A DNA stretch of 64,000 nt from Larsenimonas rhizosphaerae (GTDB lineage: Bacteria; Pseudomonadota; Gammaproteobacteria; Pseudomonadales; Halomonadaceae). Under the pieces are notes generated by a model that saw nothing but the letters and a program-made list of their open reading frames with translations, ran no database searches and was not told where the DNA came from. This document shows positions 45,366-53,107 of the stretch, in pieces (the first letter of the stretch is position 1; each line of letters begins with the position of its first letter). The stretch lies in NCBI RefSeq assembly GCF_023700005.1, contig NZ_JAMLJK010000004.1, positions 62,001-126,000 of the forward strand, in the 5' to 3' direction. A program made the translations under genes and the position numbers.

Positions 45366-46157
45366 ATGGCGACCGTCTCTGCTCGTGCGCTGACGCTTGG
45401 CTACCAGCATCAGCGTATTCTGGATGAACTGGATGTGGTCTTGCCGGAAAGGCAGATATCCGTGCTGGTCGGCAGCAACGGCTGCGGCAAGAGCACACTG
45501 TTGAAGGCGCTGGCGCGCCTGTTGTCGCCCTGGTCCGGGGAGGTGTGTCTGAACGGTGTCGATATCCAGACCCGCCCGACCCGTGAGGTGGCGCGTTTGT
45601 TGTCGCTGCTTCCCCAGCATCCGGTCGCGCCGGAGGGCATGACCGTACGACAGCTGGTCAGCCTGGGTCGCTATCCTCATCAGAGCTGGATCAATCAGTG
45701 GTCCCGTGAGGACGCTCGGCAGGTAGAGCGTGCCCTGACGCGTACCGGGCTGGTGGATATGGCCGAACGTGGTGTGGACTCACTGTCAGGCGGGCAGCGC
45801 CAGCGCGCCTGGATCGCCATGGCGGTTGCCCAGGATACCCCCTTGATGCTGCTGGACGAGCCGACCTCCTTTCTGGATTTGACTCATCAGATGGAGGTGC
45901 TGGATCTGTTACGTGACCTTAACCGGCAGGAGGGCAAGACCGTGGTCATGGTGCTGCATGACCTCAATCTGGCCTGTCGTTACGCTGACCACATGGTCGC
46001 GGTATGCCGTGGCCGTGTGCATATTCAGGGGACGCCGTCCGAGGTCGTCACCCGTGAGCAGGTCAAGGAAGTGTTCGGGCTGTCATGCCGGATCATCCAG
46101 GATCCTTTCTTCCATACGCCCCTGTGTATTCCCTTTGGCCGGGATGCGCCGCCATGA
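45366..46157 (+). CDS. Iron-siderophore ABC transporter ATPase (FepC/FecE type)
   Basis: 263 aa. Walker A GSNGCGKSTLLKAL, Q-loop LLPQHP, ABC signature LSGGQRQRAWIAMAVAQ, Walker B LMLLDEPTSFLD and switch His in VLHDLNLACRYADH are all intact. The Q-loop region with TVRQLVSLGRYPHQ is typical of iron-chelate importers. It energises the two permeases just upstream. Its stop overlaps the reductase start (ATGA). Confidence 0.94.
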   Translation: MATVSARALTLGYQHQRILDELDVVLPERQISVLVGSNGCGKSTLLKALARLLSPWSGEVCLNGVDIQTRPTREVARLLSLLPQHPVAPEGMTVRQLVSLGRYPHQSWINQWSREDARQVERALTRTGLVDMAERGVDSLSGGQRQRAWIAMAVAQDTPLMLLDEPTSFLDLTHQMEVLDLLRDLNRQEGKTVVMVLHDLNLACRYADHMVAVCRGRVHIQGTPSEVVTREQVKEVFGLSCRIIQDPFFHTPLCIPFGRDAPP

Positions 46158-46930
46158 CGGTGTTGCACGGTGAGGTTGATACGGCGTTTCTGACCGGTCC
46201 GTTGCGCTTGATGCCTGCCACACAGGCCGGGCCTCAGACCTGTACGGTGGATGCCTTCCTTGACCGTGACTACTGCGCTGAGATGCTGGATTGGCTTGGG
46301 CCTGTGATCGGCTCGCCCCGGCGACGCATCACGGCCTCCTTGCTGGCCAAGCGGTGGGCATTTTTGCTGACCGGGGCTGGCCTTTATGCGTTGTCGGCCT
46401 GTGATCGCGGACTCGATGTGTCGCGGGACAACTGCCTGCTGGATCTCTCTCATGATGGCCAGTGCTGGGTGTCCTCCCTGCTGCTTCAAGATACGGCGCT
46501 GTACGACTGGCCCGACCAGGCGCGGCCGTCCGCCCGTGAGCAGCTTGTGCATCGGCTCTTTGCCGGAGTAATGCAGCCGCTGTGGCAGGTGCTCACCGAG
46601 GTCAGTGGCGTGCCGCCGAGGATGCTGTGGGAGAACACGGCCGTTCGCGTGTACTCCCTCTATGAGCGGCGAATGAAGACCTTGCCCTCTGCTCGGGCGC
46701 AGGCAAGGCGTGACGCTGATTTCGAGTTTCTCCTGTCGGCCTCGCCGGCTGTATTTGGTCTGCCCTATAACCCGCTGGCGTATTTCCTTGGTGAGCGAAC
46801 GCCGCTTGAGGCGGGTGGTTCGGTGCGTTTTCGCAAGACCTGCTGTCTTTATTTCAAGGCCACCTGCCCGCCGGAATACTGTGATGCCTGCCCTTTGTTA
46901 AAGCCCCGGAGAGATCGACATGGCCTATGA
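46154..46930 (+). CDS. fhuF: FhuF-type ferric-siderophore reductase
   Basis: 258 aa, cytosolic. The FhuF-like core is followed by a C-terminal Cys cluster: RKTCCLYFKATCPPEYCDAC. FhuF of E. coli uses CC-x10-C-x2-C for a [2Fe-2S] cluster; here the spacing is CC-x11-C-x2-C with an extra Cys between. It would reduce Fe(III) in the imported complex and release the iron. Its place right after the import ATPase supports this. The start at ATG 46154 is set by the ATGA overlap; the frame is open further upstream inside the ATPase gene. Confidence 0.8.
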   Translation: MTVLHGEVDTAFLTGPLRLMPATQAGPQTCTVDAFLDRDYCAEMLDWLGPVIGSPRRRITASLLAKRWAFLLTGAGLYALSACDRGLDVSRDNCLLDLSHDGQCWVSSLLLQDTALYDWPDQARPSAREQLVHRLFAGVMQPLWQVLTEVSGVPPRMLWENTAVRVYSLYERRMKTLPSARAQARRDADFEFLLSASPAVFGLPYNPLAYFLGERTPLEAGGSVRFRKTCCLYFKATCPPEYCDACPLLKPRRDRHGL

Positions 46931-47621
46931 CCTTGCCCCGCGAAGCGACGGGCTTTCCCTGTCGGAGCGAGCAGCCTGGCAAGTGCTGGCGGCGTCTACG
47001 CTGGGGCACGTTACGCATGACGGCTATCTGGCTGAGGTTCGGCCACTGGGACGGCGCACCCGAATCTGCGGCAACGCCCTGACCGTGGAGGTCAATAATC
47101 AGGACAGCCGGATCCTGCGCGAGGCATTGATCATGGCCCGCGCCGGTGATGTGCTGGTCGTGCTGGATCATGACCGGGGGCAGGGGCTGGCCTGTTGGGG
47201 TGAATTGCGAACCCTGGCCGGGCTTGTGAAGGGGCTGGCCGGGGTGGTGATTTTCGGCTCGGTGACGGACGTGGCGGCGTTGCGTACGCTTGACCTGCCG
47301 ATATTTCATCAGGGCATCAGTGCCTTGACCATCCATTCCGAGCGCCCATGGGGCCGTCTGAATCAGGTGCTTGAACTACAGGGCCGGCGCATTGCACCTG
47401 GGGATCTGATCTTCGGTGACGAGGATGGCGTCTTTGCCTTGCCCCCGGGCCGGGCACGGGCGCTGCTTCCCGACGTGCAGGCCCGAGAAGCCGAGGATGC
47501 CCGTCGCCGCCAGGAGCTGATGCGTCGGTTTGGCGAAGACGGGGCGCCGGATCGGCCGGGCAATCTAGCGCGTGAGGACGACGTCGGGGCCGCGCAGGAC
47601 GTTGATCAGCACCATCAGTGA
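46920..47621 (+). CDS. RraA/HMG-aldolase-like protein at the end of the siderophore operon
   Basis: 233 aa. The RraA fold is suggested by LAASTLGHVTHDGYL, GNALTVEVN, AGDVLVVLDH, GVVIFGSVTDVAAL and APGDLIFGDEDGVFALP. Family members are either 4-hydroxy-4-methyl-2-oxoglutarate aldolases (which also decarboxylate oxaloacetate) or the RNase E inhibitor RraA. The usual catalytic Arg in the G-x-V-R-D motif is Thr here (GSVTD), so classical activity is doubtful. It overlaps the reductase gene by 11 nt and has GGAGAG, so it belongs to the operon. Its C-terminal 57 nt overlap the converging MFS gene. Role unknown; precursor handling is one guess. Confidence 0.72.
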   Translation: MAYDLAPRSDGLSLSERAAWQVLAASTLGHVTHDGYLAEVRPLGRRTRICGNALTVEVNNQDSRILREALIMARAGDVLVVLDHDRGQGLACWGELRTLAGLVKGLAGVVIFGSVTDVAALRTLDLPIFHQGISALTIHSERPWGRLNQVLELQGRRIAPGDLIFGDEDGVFALPPGRARALLPDVQAREAEDARRRQELMRRFGEDGAPDRPGNLAREDDVGAAQDVDQHHQ

Positions 47622-48767
47622 CAGCATGACGACGCAGCTGCCATACACGTAGACCACCGGTTCGAACCCCACGTACTGAATGGCCACCCCCGCGATCAGA
47701 GCGGGCAGGCTGGCTGACAGATAACTTGCCACATAAAATGCGGCCATTAATGATGACCGATCTTCCGGGGGGGCCAGCGGCATGACCGCGCGCATCGATC
47801 CCATGAACCCCGTACCAAAACCGACGCCAGCCACGGTAATGCCAGCCAGCAGCAACCAGGTGGCGTGCAGGTAAACGCTGGCCAGTACGATCACCATACC
47901 TGTCGGCAGCAGGGTGCTGGCGACGCGAAGGATCCGGTCGGTCGGCAGCCCCCGCAGCCGCCATACACTCAGGGAGCCGGTCGCGGTCAGCAGGAAAATG
48001 ACCAGCCCGCCGAGCATGGCGCTATCGTTGCCAGTGATGACCTGCACGAGGTGGGGGCCGAGAGACAAACTGAACCCGCCCAGGGTCCAGGACGCAATAT
48101 TGGCTGGAATCACTCGGAGGAAGGTTGCACGTACCTCGGCAGGAACATGCGCCCGGGGGCGCATCGAGCGCAGCGCTCCCGGGCGTGGCACTACATATTC
48201 CCGCCGATGACGAAGCCCCGCTATCTGCCAGGCAAACAGACCGATCATGACGATAAATACCAGCCGCAGCGGGTAAGGGGCGGTATCTGCCAGAATACTG
48301 GAGCCCAATGCCCCCAGCCCGGTGCCGAACAATGGCCCGGCGCTGGCCAGTACCGGGCCGCGCAGATGATCACTTTCGATGATGGCGGCCCCCAGGGCGC
48401 TGGTCACCAGACCAGTAGCAATGCCCTGCAGGGCGCGGGCCAGCAGCAGGGTATCAAGCCCCTGTGCCCCCCAGAAACAGGCCATTGCCAGCACCTCCAG
48501 TATCAACCCGCCCAGCACGATCGGCCGTCGCCCCAGGTGGTCCGACAGGGCTCCGGTTACCAGAAGCGTCAGCAGCAGGGTAAACAGATAAGTGGCAAAG
48601 ACGAGCGTGAGCATGGCTGTCGAGAAGTGCCACTGATGCTGATACAGCGGGTACAGGGGCGTAGGGACGCTGGAGGCGGCCACGAATGCGACCAGTACCA
48701 GGGTATAGAACATCAACTGACGAGGATCAGGCGTATCCCATGAATGGGTCGCACTCGGAGCGGTCAT
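47565..48767 (-). CDS. MFS efflux transporter
   Basis: 400 aa, 12 predicted helices. Loop motif GALSDHLGRRPIVLGG after helix 2 and a second-half GFMGSMRAVMPL segment fit drug/sugar-type MFS exporters. It is divergent from a TetR gene that probably represses it, with an 11-bp direct repeat between the two. Substrate unknown; being next to the siderophore operon, it may or may not be linked to iron. AAGGAC about 8 nt before ATG 48767 supports the start. Confidence 0.82.
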   Translation of the reverse strand: MTAPSATHSWDTPDPRQLMFYTLVLVAFVAASSVPTPLYPLYQHQWHFSTAMLTLVFATYLFTLLLTLLVTGALSDHLGRRPIVLGGLILEVLAMACFWGAQGLDTLLLARALQGIATGLVTSALGAAIIESDHLRGPVLASAGPLFGTGLGALGSSILADTAPYPLRLVFIVMIGLFAWQIAGLRHRREYVVPRPGALRSMRPRAHVPAEVRATFLRVIPANIASWTLGGFSLSLGPHLVQVITGNDSAMLGGLVIFLLTATGSLSVWRLRGLPTDRILRVASTLLPTGMVIVLASVYLHATWLLLAGITVAGVGFGTGFMGSMRAVMPLAPPEDRSSLMAAFYVASYLSASLPALIAGVAIQYVGFEPVVYVYGSCVVMLSLMVLINVLRGPDVVLTR

Positions 48768-48790
48768 GGAGAACGTCCTTAAGGCTGACT

Positions 48791-48852
48791 TTTTGCGTTA
48801 GAATGCCGCCAGTGTAAGCCATTACGGGTTTAAAGCAATTATTTTGCGTTAG
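48791..48852. promoter_or_regulatory. Direct-repeat operator candidate between MFS and TetR genes
   Basis: TTTTGCGTTAG occurs at 48791-48801 and again at 48842-48852, 51 bp apart. The second copy runs into the TetR ribosome site (AGGAGG, 48851-48856) and the first lies about 24 nt before the MFS start. This placement suits a repressor that controls both genes. Confidence 0.55.
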
Positions 48853-48862
48853 GAGGGGCGGC

Positions 48863-49423
48863 ATGCGCACCACTACAGCAGTGCGACCCGGTGGGCGTAG
48901 CGCCCGGGTCCAGCAGGCAGTGCATGACGCTGTCAGGCAACTGGCCGATGAAGTCGAACGCGATCAGCTGACCATACCCCTGATTGCCGAGCGCGCTGGC
49001 GTTACACCGTCCACCGTCTATCGTCGCTGGGGCAGCCTCAAGGAATTGATGGCTCACGTGGCTGCCGAGCGTTTGAAGCCCGAGGCAGAGCCGCAGGATA
49101 CGGGGTCGCTGGCCGGGGACCTGCTGGCCTGGGCAGGGGAGTTCATGGAGGACATGGTGTCCCTGCCGGGACAGCAGGTGCTGGCAGATGCGCTCGGCAG
49201 TACGGATGCAGCGCTCAAGGGCCGCTGCCGGCAGTGGCAGTGTGATCAGGTGTCGCTGTTTCTGGCCCGTGCCCATGCCCGGGGAGAAATCGTCTCCTGC
49301 GATATCGACACCCTGCTGGATCTGATCATGGGGCCCCTGACCTATCGGTTGAGTTACGCACCCGATACGGTGTCCGAGTCATGGCTCAGGCGCTGTATTG
49401 CGCGGGCTCTGGGGAGCATGTGA
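48863..49423 (+). CDS. TetR-family transcriptional regulator
   Basis: 186 aa. N-terminal helix-turn-helix at about 18-65 (LTIPLIAERAGVTPSTVYRRWGS), then a helical ligand-binding C-terminal domain of the TetR_C_11 kind. ATG 48863 has a perfect AGGAGG 6 nt upstream. It most likely represses the divergent MFS gene and itself; ligand unknown. Confidence 0.88.
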   Translation: MRTTTAVRPGGRSARVQQAVHDAVRQLADEVERDQLTIPLIAERAGVTPSTVYRRWGSLKELMAHVAAERLKPEAEPQDTGSLAGDLLAWAGEFMEDMVSLPGQQVLADALGSTDAALKGRCRQWQCDQVSLFLARAHARGEIVSCDIDTLLDLIMGPLTYRLSYAPDTVSESWLRRCIARALGSM

Positions 49424-49480
49424 GTCGCTGCCACGGACTGGTTCGATCCTCGTGGAGGATGCGATAGGTGAACTGTATCG

Positions 49481-49522
49481 TTAGCATGCTAAGTTTATAT
49501 TGGGGTTTTGTTAGTATGCTAG
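49481..49522 (+). promoter_or_regulatory. Paired palindromic operator-like sites
   Basis: TTAGCATGCTAA, a perfect 12-bp palindrome, lies at 49481-49492. A near copy, TTAGTATGCTAG, lies at 49511-49522, exactly 30 bp on, so both face roughly the same side of the helix. They precede the gene for a small exported protein by 49-90 nt and look like a dimeric repressor or activator site. The regulator is not identified. Confidence 0.5.
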
Positions 49523-49570
49523 GTAAATTGGTGCCCAGAGAAAGACATCACCTGATTACTGGAGTATCCA

Positions 49571-49855
49571 ATGAACGTACGCCACCTTGTCGCGGCCCTG
49601 AGCCTTTCCATACTACCGATGGCAGCACATGCCAGTGCCATTACCGATCATGCCGGTCGAATTCACAGCGAGCCGTTGAGCACCCGCACCGCGCCTGCCT
49701 TCGAGTCAGTGGGGTATGCACCCATTCATGACATTCGCGGTACCAGTATCAGCATGGCCAGAACCCAGGCCTACCTGTCGCACGGTGTGCTCGATACGTC
49801 CCTGCCCGCCATGACCACCGATACGCCGGATGTGGGCCATCGCGCCGACTGGTAA
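49571..49855 (+). CDS. Small exported protein of unknown function
   Basis: 94 aa. A signal peptide (MNVRHLVAALSLSILPMAAHA) precedes a short hydrophilic mature part with no Cys and no membrane segment; Thr, Ser and His are frequent. I do not recognise a family. GGAG precedes the ATG, two palindromes lie upstream and a clear terminator downstream, so it is an independent single-gene unit and likely real. Confidence 0.65.
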   Translation: MNVRHLVAALSLSILPMAAHASAITDHAGRIHSEPLSTRTAPAFESVGYAPIHDIRGTSISMARTQAYLSHGVLDTSLPAMTTDTPDVGHRADW

Positions 49856-49874
49856 GCCATGGTGTCAATACGCA

Positions 49875-49907
49875 CGCCCCGCGCAGTGAAGCTGCCCGGG
49901 GCGTTTT
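49875..49907 (+). terminator. Terminator after the small exported protein
   Basis: CGCCCCG-c-GCAG, loop TGAAG, CTGC-c-CGGGGCG, then TTTT: an 11-bp stem broken by one mismatch, 20 nt after the stop codon. Confidence 0.88.
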
Positions 49908-49923
49908 GAGTGTCGGGGGCCTG

Positions 49924-51081
49924 TCATGGTCCGGCTGCGCGCAATCGCTCCGTCAGTTTCCGGAACTCTTCCTTGATCTGCTGATTCTTGAAGGTGGTGG
50001 TGGCCGGAATCTGCAGGTTGGACAGGGCCAGGAAGGTCTTCTGGCCTTCCCGAATCAGGCCGGATACCTGTGAGCTCAGGTTGACGGTGCGGTAGGTATT
50101 AACGGCCACCTGTGCCTCCTGCTGACTTCGTGCCAGTGACTGACGCACCCTGTCACGCTGCTGACTCACCAGACGGGTATACAGGGCGATGGCCTGGCGG
50201 GTCAGCTGGTTGGCCTCGATGTTGCCGGAAAGACTTGAGCGGTTGCCGCCCTGCTGAATCAGGGTCCGTGCCTGGGCAATATTGGCCTGGGCCTGGCGGT
50301 CAAACTCGGTCAGTACCGGCAGAATGTCCTGGTCCACATGATCGATGAACTGCTGCTGCATTCTCACTACCAGCTTGTGCAGGATCATGACCATGCCGTA
50401 ATAGCGCCTGGCATAGGAAAGGTCTTCTCCGCTGTCTTCGGTCAACCGGGCCAGCTGGCCGGTAACGGCCTTGATGCTGGCAAAGACCGCACTCATCGAC
50501 AGCACGTCATCACCCACGGCGGAGGAGAGCCAGGTATCGACTTCGGCAGCGGACAGGGTGACGCCAATGCTGTTCAGGGCCTCAGCCATCTGCTGCTCGA
50601 TGGTGTCCATATCCTGTTGCCAGGCGCTGATATTGTCCTGACGCGCCTTGATCAAGAGCTCGTAGTCACCGCGAGTCGAGGCGGTAAATGTCTTGAGCAT
50701 GTCGGTCGGGGTATAGCGGGTCAGCGTCGACACCTCGGTATCCGGCGCGGTCAGCCGTTTCTCCTTCAGCTCGGCAATGCGGGTGCGCTCGTCGGCAATG
50801 TGGTCTTCGAGCGCCCGGTACTGACGGCGCATGTCGACCAGCGTGGGCACGTCCAGGGTCTCCATGGCTTCGTCGATCAGCCTGTTCATGTCCGAGGTGG
50901 CCGAGGCCTGGTCACGGGCAAACCACTTGTCCCTTGGAAGGGTGCCGATCTCGTCAAAGTATGCCACTGCGTCCTTGAGCTGGCTGAATGCCTTGTCGCG
51001 ATCAAAGAACGTGTCGGTATCGGCGTGAGCGATAGTGGTGAAACACGCCAGCACCAGGCCGGCCAACAGCGATTTATACAT
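49924..51081 (-). CDS. Periplasmic coiled-coil protein of unknown function
   Basis: 385 aa. Signal peptide MYKSLLAGLVLACFTTIAHA, cleaved before DTDTFF. The mature protein is nearly all helical and rich in Gln, Arg and Glu, with coiled-coil stretches at about 75-105, 130-165 and 240-345. There is no Cys in the mature part, no membrane anchor and no lipobox. I do not recognise a family. It is a lone gene on the minus strand; its neighbours give no functional clue. A structural or adaptor role in the periplasm is a guess. Confidence 0.65.
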   Translation of the reverse strand: MYKSLLAGLVLACFTTIAHADTDTFFDRDKAFSQLKDAVAYFDEIGTLPRDKWFARDQASATSDMNRLIDEAMETLDVPTLVDMRRQYRALEDHIADERTRIAELKEKRLTAPDTEVSTLTRYTPTDMLKTFTASTRGDYELLIKARQDNISAWQQDMDTIEQQMAEALNSIGVTLSAAEVDTWLSSAVGDDVLSMSAVFASIKAVTGQLARLTEDSGEDLSYARRYYGMVMILHKLVVRMQQQFIDHVDQDILPVLTEFDRQAQANIAQARTLIQQGGNRSSLSGNIEANQLTRQAIALYTRLVSQQRDRVRQSLARSQQEAQVAVNTYRTVNLSSQVSGLIREGQKTFLALSNLQIPATTTFKNQQIKEEFRKLTERLRAAGP

Positions 51082-51171
51082 AAGCCCTCGATGTAAACAG
51101 GGTAGGCCGCCCGACGGGCAGTCGGCGCATCATACGTGAGCCGCGAAGGGTGAACCATGCCTCGGCAGCTG

Positions 51172-51867
51172 TCAGCGTGATACATCGGCCAGCGGATACG
51201 CCAGCCCGAACAGGCGACCATAGCGAATATTGATATAGGCATGTTCACGCATCAGCATTTCGGCCCGGCTGCCTTCCCCGCCTCGCAGCGCCTGCACGAT
51301 CAGTACGTGATGCTGCTGGGCCACTACCAGTTTCTGGTATTCCCGTTCGAGGTGGTCGCTGTCTACCAGCAATGAATCCGACGAGGCGAACGGCAGGTGA
51401 TTGTTGCGGGCCAAGGCATCGGCAATGACATCACTTTGGGTCGCCCGCACGATCAGCCCGTGAAAGCGGGAGTTGACCCTGGCCCAGGTAGCAACGTCAT
51501 CATGATTCAGATGGCCATTGGCCAGAACGGCCTGGCCGTCATCCAGACACTGCTCCAGAGCCGTCAGTACCTGGGGGGAAATACCCTGTTCGGCCAGTCG
51601 CCGGGCGGCAAGCCCTTCCAGCACGCTACGCACTTCAATTGCGCACACAATATCCTGCTCGGTGAAGTGACGTACCTTGAAGCCGCGGCTTTTGACGCGT
51701 ACCAGCAATCCTTCCTGCTCCAGAGTGCGAAAGGCCAGTCTGACCGGCGTGCGCGATACACCCAGTTCTTCGGCGACCTGCAGCTCGGCAATTCGTTCAT
51801 CCGGGGGGTAATGACCCTCGCTGATCAATTTTCGCAGTCGAGCCACCACGCTTGAGTTGTCGCTCAT
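51172..51867 (-). CDS. vanR: GntR-family (FCD) repressor VanR
   Basis: 231 aa. Winged helix-turn-helix at about 5-65 (ELQVAEELGVSRTPVRLAF), then an FCD all-helical ligand domain with its metal/acid-binding His (FHGLI; HHVLI). It is divergent from vanAB, and the spacer holds palindromes matching the known VanR operator (ATTGGATCCAAT in Caulobacter), so it is the vanillate-responsive repressor. ATG 51867 has AAGGAA about 8 nt upstream. The frame stays open far upstream, antisense to vanA; that part is not coding. Confidence 0.88.
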   Translation of the reverse strand: MSDNSSVVARLRKLISEGHYPPDERIAELQVAEELGVSRTPVRLAFRTLEQEGLLVRVKSRGFKVRHFTEQDIVCAIEVRSVLEGLAARRLAEQGISPQVLTALEQCLDDGQAVLANGHLNHDDVATWARVNSRFHGLIVRATQSDVIADALARNNHLPFASSDSLLVDSDHLEREYQKLVVAQQHHVLIVQALRGGEGSRAEMLMREHAYINIRYGRLFGLAYPLADVSR

Positions 51868-51915
51868 GTCGTTCCTTTTCAGTGAGTTGCCGTTTACAGA
51901 ATCAATGTGCCAATT

Positions 51916-51977
51916 ATGGATCCAACCAAAGCATATATTGCCTTCAAAAGTGGTTATGGCGTGTACTTTGGATCCAA
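51916..51977. promoter_or_regulatory. VanR operator pair
   Basis: ATGGATCCAA at 51916-51925 and TTGGATCCAA at 51968-51977, 52 bp apart. The second, with flanks TTTGGATCCAAT, matches 11 of 12 positions of the established VanR site ATTGGATCCAAT. Both lie in the vanR-vanA divergent promoter region. Confidence 0.8.
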
Positions 51978-52020
51978 TAAGAAAATAACTACCTGATACC
52001 GACCCCTGAGGAGTATGTCC

Positions 52021-53070
52021 ATGTTCCCCCGAAATGCATGGTATGTCGCCTGTCTGCCCGATGATATCGAGTCCGGCCCGCTGGGCCGTACCATCTGCAA
52101 TGAACGGATTGTCTTCTTCCGTGGTGAAGGCGGCAAAGTTGCTGCTGTGGAAGATTTTTGCCCCCACCGCGGTGCGCCGCTGTCGCTGGGATTTGTCCGT
52201 GACGGCGTACTGGTGTGTGGCTATCACGGCCTGGAAATGGGCTGTAATGGGCAGTGCAGCGACATGCCCGGGCAGCGGGTTCGGGGCTTTCCGGCCATCA
52301 AGGCCTATCCGGTCGAGGAGCGTTACGGGTTTATCTGGGTCTGGCCCGGTGACAGCGCCGCCGCAGACGCTTCGCTGATCCCGACCCTTGAGTGGGCGGA
52401 CAATCCGGACTGGGCCTATGGCGGAGGCATGTATCACATCCAGTGTGGCGCTGAACTGATGATCGACAACCTGATGGATCTGACCCATGAGACCTACGTC
52501 CATGCCTCAAGTATCGGTCAGCCTGAAATCGAGGAGGCCGCTCCTGAAACCGTGGTCAACGGCGATGAAGTCATTACGCGTCGCACCATGGAAGGCATCA
52601 TGGCGCCGCCGTTCTGGCAGGCTGCGCTGGAAGGCAACAATCTGGCCTCCGATGTGCCGGTGGACCGCTGGCAGATCTGTCGCTTTTCGCCGCCGACCCA
52701 TGTGCTGATCGAGGTCGGTGTGGCCCATGCCGGCCACGGCGGGTATGACGCCCCGCCCGAGTACAAGGCGTCCAGCATAGTGGTGGATTTCATCACTCCG
52801 GAAACCGACACCTCACACTGGTACTTCTGGGGCATGGCCCGTAACTTCAATCCGACCGACCAGGCGCTGACCGATCGCATTCGAGAAGGGCAGGGAAAGA
52901 TCTTCAGCGAAGATCTGGAGATGCTCGAATCCCAGCAGCGCAACCTGCTGCACTGGCCTGACCGTAATCTGCTCAAGCTCAATATCGACAGTGGCGGAGT
53001 TCAGGCGCGTCGTGTGATCGAGCGCTTCATCAAGGAAGAAACCGCAGCGGCCAAAGGTCCCGCGGCATGA
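52021..53070 (+). CDS. vanA: Vanillate O-demethylase oxygenase subunit
   Basis: 349 aa. With VanB it removes the methoxyl methyl of vanillate, giving protocatechuate and formaldehyde. The Rieske [2Fe-2S] ligands are in DFCPHRGAP and VCGYHGLEM. The mononuclear iron site is in NLMDLTHETYVHASS. The N-terminus MFPRNAWYVAC is the VanA start. GAGGAG is 7 nt before ATG 52021 but only 1 nt before ATG 52015, so 52021 is chosen. Controlled by the divergent VanR. Confidence 0.94.
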   Translation: MFPRNAWYVACLPDDIESGPLGRTICNERIVFFRGEGGKVAAVEDFCPHRGAPLSLGFVRDGVLVCGYHGLEMGCNGQCSDMPGQRVRGFPAIKAYPVEERYGFIWVWPGDSAAADASLIPTLEWADNPDWAYGGGMYHIQCGAELMIDNLMDLTHETYVHASSIGQPEIEEAAPETVVNGDEVITRRTMEGIMAPPFWQAALEGNNLASDVPVDRWQICRFSPPTHVLIEVGVAHAGHGGYDAPPEYKASSIVVDFITPETDTSHWYFWGMARNFNPTDQALTDRIREGQGKIFSEDLEMLESQQRNLLHWPDRNLLKLNIDSGGVQARRVIERFIKEETAAAKGPAA

Positions 53071-53107
53071 GGGAGCATGGCCACCAGCATTCGTCGGGAG
53101 ATCTGTC

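Noticed and set aside
51868-52503. Upstream extension of the vanR frame
   Set aside because: It runs antisense through vanA; the true vanR start at 51867 has a ribosome site and the family N-terminus.
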